Assembly: GCA_900708905.1 (NCBI GenBank)
Contig: CAADRB010000021.1
Span: 1,109,407 to 1,173,406, forward strand
DNA from: Hymenolepis diminuta
Taxonomy: Eukaryota; Platyhelminthes; Cestoda; Cyclophyllidea; Hymenolepididae
DNA length: 64,000 nt
Reading direction: 5' to 3'
Shown: positions 51,801 through 60,120 of the stretch, one piece after another
Layout: each line of letters begins with the position of its first letter
Position numbering within the stretch: the stretch's first letter is position 1
The notes under the pieces: generated by a model
What the model was told of the DNA's origin: nothing
The model's database searches: none
What the model saw: the letters and a program-made list of their open reading frames with translations, nothing else
Translations under genes and position numbers: made by a program

Positions 51801-53546
51801 AGCCTTTTGTAATATCAATACCCCTGTTGGAGTCATTCACCGTGCAAAGTAAGAACTGCGTTCTCTTTTCGAGTCTATCGGTACGAAGTTTAATATAAAT
51901 ATTATTAATCAGCTTAACGATAGCCTTTGTTTTCCACAAGAATCCATGCGTTTTCATCTCTTCATGCGATCGCTATCGTCTTTTTAAATAATGTGAAATC
52001 GTTTCCTTCGGCACATTCTTCCATTGCATCTGTTAAATTGACGTATTTAGATATACTTTCGAACTTTTAATATGAATGGGTTGGGACTAGTAGTTTGGCA
52101 AGTCTGGATTGAGCTTTAGCTATTTCAACCTTAATATTAACAGCTTAATGCTGTGGACACCATGATCAGCAGTTGAGAGAGCTAATCAGTAGTCGTTACG
52201 GACTCTTTCAATCAAAGAGATGAATCTTATTTGCATTAGATTGAAAAAAATCGGTCTGAACTAACTTAAATCCCTAATTAACACATCGTTTCGTACCATT
52301 TACCCATAGAAGCTTTCTTCATCAATTGAGAAGCTAACTTAACCCGTTTACAAAAGTACGTTTTAGAATTTGCAATGTTTGCAATCCTATTTGACAGCTA
52401 AGGAAACGGCCTAGATTTCGTCTACCTATAAACATGCGCAAAATGTTAGTGATAAACAAAGTAGATCAGAGAATTTCTTTCCCCACAATGCATATTTGTC
52501 ATTCATTTGCCAATTTGCACGCCTTATAATAAGAGAGGCTCCAATTGTGGAACTGGAATATCTGTCCATCAACTAGTTCGTGGAAACATAAACAGTAAAG
52601 TGAGGAAGAATACCGGAAGAAATTTAATTTTATAAGCGACAATTAGTCAGCAAAATTCATTTTGCATAAGATTAGATGCTATCTAGTCCAAGGATAAACG
52701 TAAAATGACAAATAAGAGTTATACTTAATGTATTGTTATGCTTTGAAGTAAGAGAGGTCAATAAAAGTGAAATGGACTTTCTAATCCAATCAAAATTTAC
52801 TTTTAAATGAGTCTTTAATGAACTTTTCTACCGTGTGATAGAATCAAACATGTGGGATTAGACTGAATAATGGTGGTTATTAGAAGTCAGATTACCCTAT
52901 CTTTACTCCTTGAGCACTATTCCCACTTGTCATGCATTCATAAATGTTAACTTTAGGTATAACTTAATTATCTAAACGCACACTTTCTTCATCAGAGGCT
53001 TTGCTATTTTTATTTAGAGTTTATTGCATTAGGTAAAAAAAAGAGTTTTCGCTTGACAACATTCATAATTAGGTATGCATATCTTTCTGATTGAGTAATA
53101 CTGAATGTCTTCTAATGACCCTGAAGTTTACCCTAACCATTAAGATGTAATCAAGGGCCTCATGGAACGGTACATCATTAGGGTTATGCTCTTTTATTCA
53201 GGAACTTAAAATTCACAACGAATCGCATGTGGAGGAAAATGGGAATTTAAAACATCTTCAAAATAATTCATTTTCTGTCTTTTAGGTGAATGAATGGTTT
53301 GAAAAACGGAGACAAGAGGTAAAAGCAGGTCTAATTCCTCCTATTAGAGAAGAGGTTCCTCAGCCAATCATAGAGAAGGATTGCGCCTCCCCAACTCTAT
53401 TAATTAGCCAATCAATTCCAGCAACAACTTCTCTGAGTCGACGAAAGAAGGCGGTACCTACTCGTATCGTCCCTGCTTCTCAGATTATTTTGCCTCTTGA
53501 ATCGACGGTATCAACAGCAAGTCCACCTACTTCAACAACTTCATAA
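21819..53546 (+). CDS. CUX-type cut-homeobox transcription factor, 11 coding exons
   Basis: Exons 21819-21854, 22675-22880, 31476-31697, 31770-31818, 31888-32062, 32379-32773, 35268-35790, 46236-46687, 48363-48555, 50391-50644 and 53286-53546 all end at GT/AG sites and their phases match, giving 2766 bases or 921 residues. Residues 1-360 hold no domain I know apart from a short coiled coil (about 172-205) and an Arg-rich segment near 229. A Pro/Ser/Thr-rich linker precedes CUT domain 1 (about 460-533: [36 protein letters not shown]), which is close to CUX repeats. CUT domain 2 (about 669-745) is more diverged. An NLS-like AKRQR at about 764 precedes a homeodomain at 792-851 with Leu16, Phe20, Trp48, Phe49 and Arg53, but Lys at position 51. 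CUX proteins are nuclear regulators that usually have three CUT repeats; I find two. The last two thirds are secure. Joining exons 1-2 to the rest rests on phase and splice sites only. Confidence 0.82.
22675..22880 (+). CDS. Cut gene, exon 2
   Basis: Acceptor ATTTTTATAG and donor GTAGGT. It encodes a Ser/Thr/Asn-rich segment ending [11 protein letters not shown]. An in-frame ATG at 22693 could also start translation. It ends in phase 2, which fits exon 3 across an intron of 8.6 kb. Confidence 0.6.
23210..23288 (+). promoter_or_regulatory. Promoter-like element, copy A
   Basis: A 79-bp segment with CCAATCAAA, then 15 bases, ACACGT-N-CGCAC, then ATCGATATCGGCCTATC and a final GGCCA. Every block has identical spacing in copy B at 30675-30753, with no gaps, while the bases between blocks differ. 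A CCAAT box, an E-box-like CACGTG and an ATCGAT core are typical promoter parts. It could instead be a dispersed repeat. Confidence 0.5.
26455..26555 (-). repeat. tRNA-derived SINE-like head
   Basis: On the minus strand it reads GTGGCTAACGTGCTCGTCTA (A-box-like) followed by GGTTACGGGTCCCATG (B-box-like), the same order and spacing as the copy at about 36690-36842. Confidence 0.55.
30675..30753 (+). promoter_or_regulatory. Promoter-like element, copy B
   Basis: The partner of the element at 23210-23288: CCAATCAAA, ACACGTACGCAC, ACTATCGATATCGG and GGCCA occur at identical spacing. It lies about 720 bp upstream of exon 3, is followed by a CpG-rich stretch to about 30900, and could drive a shorter transcript starting at the in-frame ATG at 31522. 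Confidence 0.5.
30779..30809. repeat. GT microsatellite
   Basis: A (GT) tract interrupted once by AT, directly downstream of promoter-like element B. Confidence 0.85.
31083..31291. promoter_or_regulatory. Cluster of ATCGAT (CUT-protein type) sites
   Basis: ATCGAT occurs at 31083, 31091, 31210, 31278 and 31286, with a variant ATTGAT near 31154. Two pairs have the same 14-base form ATCGATTTATCGAT. ATCGAT/ATCAAT is the known core bound by CUX and ONECUT proteins. The cluster lies 185 bp upstream of exon 3 of a gene that itself encodes a CUT protein. Confidence 0.55.
31476..31697 (+). CDS. Cut gene, exon 3
   Basis: Encodes a basic, Ser/Asn/Pro-rich segment ([15 protein letters not shown]). The donor ATG|GTATGT is good. 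The acceptor TTGAAG is weak, and an in-frame TGA just upstream limits the start, so this could also be the first coding exon of an alternative transcript with ATG at 31522. Confidence 0.65.
31770..31818 (+). CDS. Cut gene, exon 4
   Basis: A 49-base exon between introns of 72 and 69 bp, with acceptor TTATATAG and donor GTATGT. It encodes [16 protein letters not shown] in the phase set by its neighbours. Confidence 0.75.
31888..32062 (+). CDS. Cut gene, exon 5 (coiled coil)
   Basis: Acceptor CTTTTTAG and donor GTAAGT. The first half is a heptad-like helix ([25 protein letters not shown]) suited to dimerisation; the rest is Ser/Gly-rich. An internal GTAACC could serve as an alternative donor. 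Confidence 0.8.
32379..32773 (+). CDS. Cut gene, exon 6
   Basis: Acceptor CTCCTTACAG and donor GTGAGA. It opens with a basic aromatic segment ([18 protein letters not shown]), then has a charged Ser/Thr/Asn linker and a helical stretch ([20 protein letters not shown]). No domain is recognised. Confidence 0.8.
33711..33869 (-). CDS. Putative exon of an unidentified minus-strand gene (third seen)
   Basis: Minus-strand acceptor ATATTTTCAG and donor GTAAGA flank 159 bases with one open frame ([20 protein letters not shown] at its start, [14 protein letters not shown] at its end). Composition and splice flanks look coding. It needs a preceding exon ending with two codon bases, which the candidate at 34030-34082 supplies. 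I do not recognise the protein. It lies inside intron 6 of the cut gene, antisense to it. Confidence 0.45.
34030..34082 (-). CDS. Putative short exon of the same minus-strand gene (second seen)
   Basis: A 53-base candidate with acceptor CTCGTTAG and donor GTAAGT, encoding [18 protein letters not shown]. Its length brings the phase from 0 (end of the exon at 34712) to 2 (start of the exon at 33869). A nearer acceptor, TACAG, would give an 11-base exon with the same phase. Confidence 0.35.
34712..34882 (-). CDS. Putative exon of an unidentified minus-strand gene (first seen)
   Basis: Acceptor TTGAGTTTTCAG and donor GTAAAG enclose exactly 57 codons without a stop. The peptide is helical and charged ([19 protein letters not shown], then [20 protein letters not shown]). 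No family is recognised and no start codon is seen, so upstream exons must lie at higher coordinates, possibly beyond exon 7 of the cut gene. Confidence 0.45.
35268..35790 (+). CDS. Cut gene, exon 7 (CUT domain 1)
   Basis: Acceptor CTCACAATAG and donor GTAAGT, ending in phase 1. A Pro/Ser/Thr-rich linker leads into a complete CUT domain with [42 protein letters not shown] and [15 protein letters not shown]. This agrees with CUX repeats along its whole length and not with SATB repeats. Confidence 0.95.
35975..36160 (+). repeat. SINE-like repeat copy
   Basis: The head contains AGGTCAGAGGTCGCGAGATC (B-box-like). The body shares CTGGTTAATT, GGTAGAATGCGA, TCGTCACAC/TTGTCAC and CAGGTTAA/AAGTTAAA blocks, in order, with the copy at 38640-38820. 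Confidence 0.55.
36690..36842 (-). repeat. tRNA-derived SINE-like repeat copy
   Basis: Minus-strand head GTGGTTAACGTGCTCGTCTG (A-box region) then GAGGTCACGGGTTCAAT (B-box region). This is the clearest tRNA-like head in the window. Its tail shares CAAGCCCATTTTG with the copy at 44390-44626. Confidence 0.65.
37108..37177 (-). repeat. tRNA-like element (pseudo-tRNA or SINE head)
   Basis: On the minus strand it has a D-arm-like TGGTTAAG and, about 34 bases on, a perfect B-box GGTTCGAAACC. I could not fold convincing acceptor and anticodon stems, so a functional tRNA is unlikely. Confidence 0.4.
38640..38820 (+). repeat. SINE-like repeat copy
   Basis: Homologous in block order to the copy at 35975-36160, sharing GCGAGATC, TCTGGTTAATT, GGTAGAATGCGA and TTTGTCACTA. 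The head is more decayed. Confidence 0.5.
44390..44626 (-). repeat. tRNA-derived SINE-like repeat copy
   Basis: The longest copy. On the minus strand the head reads CATCCTGCTCGTCTGCCATG then GTCAGAGGTCATAGGTTTG, followed by a body aligning to 10900-11105 and ending in CAAAATGGGCTTG, which is also found in the copy at 36690-36842. Confidence 0.65.
46236..46687 (+). CDS. Cut gene, exon 8 (linker and start of CUT domain 2)
   Basis: Acceptor TATCCCTTAG and donor GTTAGT. It encodes a Ser/Thr/Gln-rich linker with a possible SUMO site (LKQE), then [13 protein letters not shown] hydrophobic residues and a helical end ([18 protein letters not shown]) that supplies the first helix of CUT domain 2. Confidence 0.85.
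48363..48555 (+). CDS. Cut gene, exon 9 (CUT domain 2 core)
   Basis: Encodes [21 protein letters not shown], then CRPWDQIL and [10 protein letters not shown], the central and C-terminal helices of a CUT domain. Compared with domain 1, the usual RLFG is RALG and RPKPW is KCRPW. Donor G|GTAAGA, phase 1. Confidence 0.92.
50391..50644 (+). CDS. Cut gene, exon 10 (NLS-like stretch and homeodomain helices 1-2)
   Basis: Acceptor GCTCTGTAG and donor GTAAGA. It encodes a basic AKRQRT, an acidic segment with MKEE (possible SUMO site), then [13 protein letters not shown] and [10 protein letters not shown], which are helices 1 and 2 of the homeodomain. The homeodomain N-terminal arm is QEAEDK instead of the usual basic arm. 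Confidence 0.9.
53286..53546 (+). CDS. Cut gene, exon 11 (recognition helix and C-terminus)
   Basis: Acceptor CTTTTAG. It opens [13 protein letters not shown]: Trp48, Phe49 and Arg53 are present but position 51 is Lys (codon AAA, 53304-53306). A Ser/Thr/Pro-rich tail with [10 protein letters not shown] follows, then stop TAA at 53544-53546. Confidence 0.92.
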   Translation: MNEWFEKRRQEVKAGLIPPIREEVPQPIIEKDCASPTLLISQSIPATTSLSRRKKAVPTRIVPASQIILPLESTVSTASPPTSTTS

Positions 53547-54000
53547 CCAGCATTCCATTTCCCTTCTTCTTTACTCAAACCTTAGCTGACTCATCCACTA
53601 CAGCATTTCTTCGTCAAAGGAAAGATATCTCGAAGGCATTTAGCTCACTCATTTTAAATGTTGTCTCTTTTTATCTTGAAGCTGTAGAAATGGCTCACTC
53701 TCACTATCTTATAGTATTTCACACTGAAATATAATGTCTGTGTATATTTATATATACTTAATCTTTCTTCATTTAACATCTTATGGAATATCTGAATCTA
53801 CATTGCTGAATCATCTGTCACCCTTGATTCTTCTTTTCTTTCCAGTGCGTTATAACTGAAATCATAAATTATCATACGTGGATGTATTATCTTCCTACCT
53901 TTTTTACTACGAGGTAAGGGATTGAAATTAAATTGAAATTTTGGTAAATGGCCCATATTAATTATTGCACTTTGAATAAATGGGTTGTTAGATTAACCAG
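53547..54000 (+). other. Cut gene 3' UTR with polyadenylation signal
   Basis: An AATAAA hexamer at 53975-53980 lies 430 bases after the stop codon, followed by T/G-rich sequence. The transcript probably ends near 54000. Confidence 0.55.
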
Positions 54001-57000
54001 TAATTTATATATTAATTATTAATACAAAAGCACTAGGATTATCATATCATCTCAAGTGGAAAGGGAGGGGGATGGTTTTATTGAAAATGAGAAAGAAAAC
54101 AACCTAAAATTGAAGTAGTTTTCATAAAATAGTTTGATTGAGCAAACTGTATTATTCATTCAGGGATTATGGGATTAGCGACTTGAGATAGTGATTTGTG
54201 AGCAGCTCATTGCTAGGAGATTATCAATCTGAACACTGGAAATTACCGGCGATTTCCCAAACTAACTTTCTGCGTCCTTCGGTTCGCTCCATATATCTTT
54301 CAACCTTTAAGCCGTTTGTAAATTTTTCAATTTGAGCTGTAATCTGCTACATAGCTATTCTTGTTTCTATTTAGGAGAAATTCTTTCACTGTGACTGTCT
54401 TCTTTATGATATTGAAATTCATAAAGCTTGAAAAGGCAACAACTTATCAAGTTTCCACTGATCTACATTGGTACCTTCAATATTATAGTTCTTCTCCCCC
54501 ACTTGCCATTGTTTTGCTCGTGAAAATAATATCAAATTATCGAATATGTTGTATATCCATTTTTAGAACGGAAAATTATTCCATGTCTGAGGTTCGAGTT
54601 CGAATGTCTGATTGCATTAATGTCTTATGCATACTACGGGTATAGTGTCAACCAATAAAATTTTATTTGTCTCACATGAATAAGATTGGATACAGGCTAG
54701 ACATGATCTATCCCTCTCGACTCGGATGGCCCACAAAGACCACTGAAAGAGATAAAAATCAACCTGTTGGGACTTTTTTAAAGTAAATGTTTGGAAAGAA
54801 TTCCCCAACTTGAGCTTGCCTAACGTCTGGGTTAGGGATGACTGTGCTGTTAAGGTACGATGAACCGTTGGTCAATTGTGGGGAAAGGAACTGCCAAATT
54901 CCATCTGGTAGAAATGACAGCTGTCGAACCTTGTCTAATTCTTTTCATATTCCATTGTGAGCTACAGTGATTCATTGTTAATGTTCCCTCGAAACCCGGT
55001 CCTCCCGCTTTGATGATATCCAATTAATTGAAGCGTTTTCGAATACCCCATTTACTGCAGTACAATTTTGATTTGAAATAGCAGAAATCAAAAGACAGTA
55101 AACGAAATGATGGTCGGTTAATTTTCTTCTCAAAATACAGGGGGTGAGTGGAAAGAAGATTGAAATGCAAGATTTATCCTTGAAAGGGAAGAATTTCAGT
55201 GACCATTTGCACCGTTATGTATTTAAGACTTTGAGAATTTTTAATTCAGGCGAGAACTAGTTAAGAAATTGATCAATTTTTAGGATTTCGATTTTCAAGA
55301 GCGAGTATTACATATATTGAATTATTCATTTCAAAAAATATTTCGATTTCTTCGGGAAGTCTAAAGCATAAATCTATAAATGCAAGTTTGAAGATTAATT
55401 CATAGCTTCGAAGCTGAAGTTTGCAAAAAAGAAATTGATCACTGCTGTAATCTAGGATGATCTATAGAGAAAATTAAATCGATGTTATCACTTCTTAATT
55501 GTTATGCATCGAAAAATGAATTGATCTACATTGCCTTTTAAACCTACTTTGGGTAATTACGATTCTGCCATCTATTAGCTGATGTGATGTCAATAATCAC
55601 GAGATCACATTCCACAAGTGGTCTCCAAGTGGTCTGGCAGACTTATCGGTATGCAGACCTACGATGTTCTTGACATTTTGAGAGTTTATTTTAAAAAAAA
55701 CGCATCGGTGAATTGACCTTCCTTACATGAAGTGACCTTTGTTTCTCTTAAATGAATTTATAAATTGTCTTTGAGATAAAATACTTCCATTTCTTCTAGG
55801 TTAGTTCGGGGTAGACTTCTTCAAACTACCTCGTTGAATGAGTTAGCTGTTGCTGTAGATACAGCTTTCATCGTCTAAAATTACATAATACAATGAATAA
55901 AGTCTTTCAGATGTAAGAGGACTTCAGAACTGTTGATTTTCTAGTCGAAAATTTTACCTACATTTATTCACACATAATAGTTGACTACCATTATCGTTTC
56001 AACAGTGTATCCAAACGAATGTGTTTCTTTTGTCTAAGTAAATTTCTGATAACTTCCCCTTTTCAAATGTCAGGACTCCATTTTTTCTTTTCCTCTGTCT
56101 GACATCACATTATCTTTGCGGTGGAAAAATAGTGATTCACTTAAGGGCGAGTCGGAAGGATTTCAGATCTTGACAGACTGTTTTCTGATTAATGTTTTCG
56201 CGCTTCACATTTACTTTCAAATCAATAAACTTTTACCAATATCAATTAATAAAGGATGATGATATGCTGCATGAGTTAATAATTTTGAATGCTAAAACAT
56301 CTAGAATATATTATATTTTGCTTTTACCAATGGTGCATTAACATTTTATATTCCTAATATAAACTTTACCTTTGTCGTAATATTTTGAACCAATATGGAA
56401 TTTAGGTGAAGTTTGAACTGAAAATTTTGCTAAATGCAGTTTAATTTCGATTGAGATAGATATTCTCTCCCTTTTTGGTTCTGTTTGCCTTTCCTATTGA
56501 AATTACATATGTGTCCATGATAAATCTATTTTTCCGAGTATCCATCCGACGTGAATTTAATAAGGTCTAAATTAATATTCAATATTGGACAAATAAAAAT
56601 GTATTGTTTATTCTGTATTAAGCCGATGGCGCACCGTAAGAGAGAAGTCACGAGATCGACGCACATGAGTGCACATCACAACAAATCAGGTGTTGTTGAA
56701 ATTCTATTTATAAAACTTGGAAGATCTTTGCCAATTATATATAGTAAAGTATAATTCTGCAACTCTTCTGCAATATGAAGGAAGCCATTTCTTTTCAGAA
56801 ATGTGCTTCTACGTTTAGGATGTCATCTAGCATAGTTACTTTTGATAGTATTCTGTTAAACTGTTACATTAAAATACGGATTTTATGTTGCGTTGACTTT
56901 TTGACATCAGATTTATGCATCTTGTTGCATTCTTGCCGTGTATTTAAAATAATGAGGCCATTTTTTGAAATAATCTGATAAACCAAGCTGAACACTGAAG

Positions 57001-57039
57001 GTCGTTACCGAAGGAAAATACTCATCCGACTTATTAAAG

Positions 57040-57180
57040 TTCACAAGTTCATTATTGACAGGAAATAACTTTGGTGTTTCTTCACCTACATGACTGAACA
57101 TGTATCGATGAGCGTTGATCTCGTGACCTTGGTCTCGTGGCCAGAAGGGTACCTTGGCCACTGTATCACCGGCACACCTT
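57040..57180 (-). repeat. SINE-like repeat fragment
   Basis: On the minus strand it starts GGTGTGCCGGTGATACAGTGG and has AAGGTCACGAGATCAACGC, the same head layout as the copies at 26455, 36690 and 44390. Confidence 0.5.
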
Positions 57181-60061
57181 TTGGTCTCAATCCTTATAAG
57201 TACCGAAAGCTTAATTATTCAGCTATGTGATCGGAATGGACCTCTTAAAATTTTACCTTTCAGTTGTACTTAATGTTACTTGAGCTTATTTAAAATATAA
57301 TTGCACAACTATTTAGAATTAATCAACGTATCAATGGCACTGTTTTAAATTTTCTCTGACAACCTAGGTTCCGGAGATTTTAATTTTATTGGGAAGGATA
57401 TCATATTTCCAAGCTTTTCTAATTTATAAATTAATCATCTTTGAAATAATTTTCCTCCAACTTTTTACTATGAATTTTGGGGTTTTCATTAAAAACTATC
57501 TGACTGGTTCATTCTGAATATTATCATCATTCTGACTTTAAGGATTGTGTCATTGTAATATATCTTAAACACCTGTATTTTCATGGGTGTGTAAACTTGG
57601 GGTAATCTTTTTTCCTCATTCCCAAATGGAGAAATTCCACTATCCTTTCTTATTTCTGACTGTCTGATACCACGTAGATATGTGCTTCTTCTCATACTTT
57701 ACTAAAATGTGAATAGGAAAAATCACTATTTTATCGAGATCCATGAACTTGAAAGCTTAGGTGAATGAATATAATAAATATTTTGCTGTTGTATTTTAAC
57801 GAAAAACTACCGTTTCTTCTGTTTGCTGAAAAATTTATTGAAATCCCTGTACGTTGTCAATTTTTTCCTATATACACATTAGCTGCTCTGGAATTCCGTT
57901 TAAGTTAAACATAAGAATATCTATCAAGCAAAATTTTCAATTAGAAGGTCACACAGATTTTATCCCTCAGAAAGGTCTTTATAAAGAAATTGTTTCCTCC
58001 GTAGATTAGACTTTAGATCGAGGTAATTTTGTTTCAATAGTCTTTTTTGGGTTACTGGTAGCAGACGTCACAAAAATACCATTTGGTAAAGAATATGTGG
58101 CCCATTTATAAAATGTTTTTGTCTTGATTAACGAACGTCGGTTTGTGATTTGATATCATTGTGGGAAAAGGGACACAAAACGTGAATAACTCCTTTCAAA
58201 ATATGTGCCATTTGCCTATGTTAACATAATCACTTTGTGCTGTTAAACTGCTTTTAGCTTTAGCGGTTTTATCAAGCTCCGAACAAATAGAGAATAAATA
58301 TCTTTTTAAATTAAATTAAATAAAACGAATCTTCTTAATCAATATAGGTGTTCAAAATATGGTTGAATATTTCGGTATTCGTCTGCACTTACCTACCTGA
58401 ATGCGAGCGTGATTATCGATTAATTGATTTTTCATTCATCTACATCTTTAATCAGTTTATCGAATTTTCGATTCCTCGATGAAATATTCGCTTAAATTAG
58501 CTTCATTTTACAACAATTGAAACTCTGAGATTTTTGTGCGTAAATAGGAACTTGAACGAATAAAGTTTAGGAAAAATTAATCTTATTTCATTTTTGGTGG
58601 TTGAATTTAAATTTCACCCCCAAAGCGTAGACCCAAGAAGGCATGTGTTTATTTATCCAATTTGATTATTAGTGCTCGATTAGAATTGTTGTTTATGTTT
58701 GAGTTATTTCCATGAAATTGCATGAACAAATTATCAGAAGTGTTGTCACTGAATTGGATTGTGAAAGAGTTTGTTTTATTAATGTCGAGTTAACGTCAAA
58801 ATGAGTGATTATGAGATAAAATGAAAGAGGTGAACTCACCGAATTTTGGTCTGAGCTTTTATCCAAATTTTTTAAAAATAATCTTAATTGCATATTTGTT
58901 CGTTTTTCTGATACTCTTATAAATCATCTTAGGGACCATTGATAAGGAATTATCATTCTGTATATGTGTTAGATATTTCAACTACTTGTTGACATCACGG
59001 CAGGTATTAATTTCGTAAACCCTGAATTAACACCTACATATGTCGATCTCAACGTCACGAATGCATCAGTAATTTTTTATCCCATACCAATCCACATAAA
59101 AGACAAGAAAATCTATTCTCAAGTCCTCGGTTACGGTTGACTTTTTTCCTGTTAACCGTTATTGGCCTGATTAGTTGGTCTTTCCAATCACCGGTTCATC
59201 TCGATTATGGCATTGGATGAGCCAAAAGTCTAACTAATCTGAGTGAGAGCAGTTATCAAAATGTACAGCTGAATTATCGAAGATTATGAGAGTGAAACAC
59301 AGGTAGGCAGATTGTAAACAAAGTCAGTGTTCTATTAAATACGTATAACAACCATTTGGATTAAAGCTATCTCTTTGGTGATTAACACGTTTGTTCTCGA
59401 CAATTATCGGCATTTATTCCACTTCCTTTAATCCATATAAATTCGTACCTTGTAAATAGTGAGTTGGGCGGGTTTCTCGCCTCCATCGTGATTATAATAA
59501 ATCTCGTGTTCTCCCTAACTCCGGTTAAGTGACAGAACCAAGGCTGTAGCTGGAATGGGATGGTATCGACGAGTTAAAAACTATCTCGCACTTTTCATGA
59601 AATATGAGAGTAATATTTTCAGATTCCTTTATATTGCCAATGTTTTATTATAATTAACCTCGGTGTTTGATGAATTTATGAAGCACCACATCAATAAATT
59701 TCAATTTCAAATCAAAAAATTCTCATTTAATGTCGCTTGTTTTTAAAATAATAATACTAGCGTCTACCGGGTATCCCGAATTATACCATATTTACCAACT
59801 GTTGATTACACCAAGTTCAATGGTTATGTTTAATGTAATGTCTCTGATAACATAGCAACATATGGTACCCTTCTTAAATTTTTTATACTATATTTAATGG
59901 CATCGTACCGCAGTGGTGTATTTTTACAGATAAGATAAATATTAAGGACTAGGCACATTCAGAATCTACGTACATGACTTTAAAAATGGCCGGGAATTTT
60001 TTCATATTGCAGTTATTTGTCTGCTATTTGTTAGTAAATCTTGTAGCATGCTTAATTAATT

Positions 60062-60120
60062 GTAAATAATTATGAAATAATAAGATATTTATCTGAATAA
60101 GATAAATATCATTTATTTAC
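60062..60120. repeat. AT-rich hairpin
   Basis: GATATTTATCT (60084-60094) and AGATAAATATC (60100-60110) pair perfectly around a 5-base loop, and outer arms GTAAATAA (60062-60069) and TTATTTAC (60113-60120) also pair. Confidence 0.6.
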
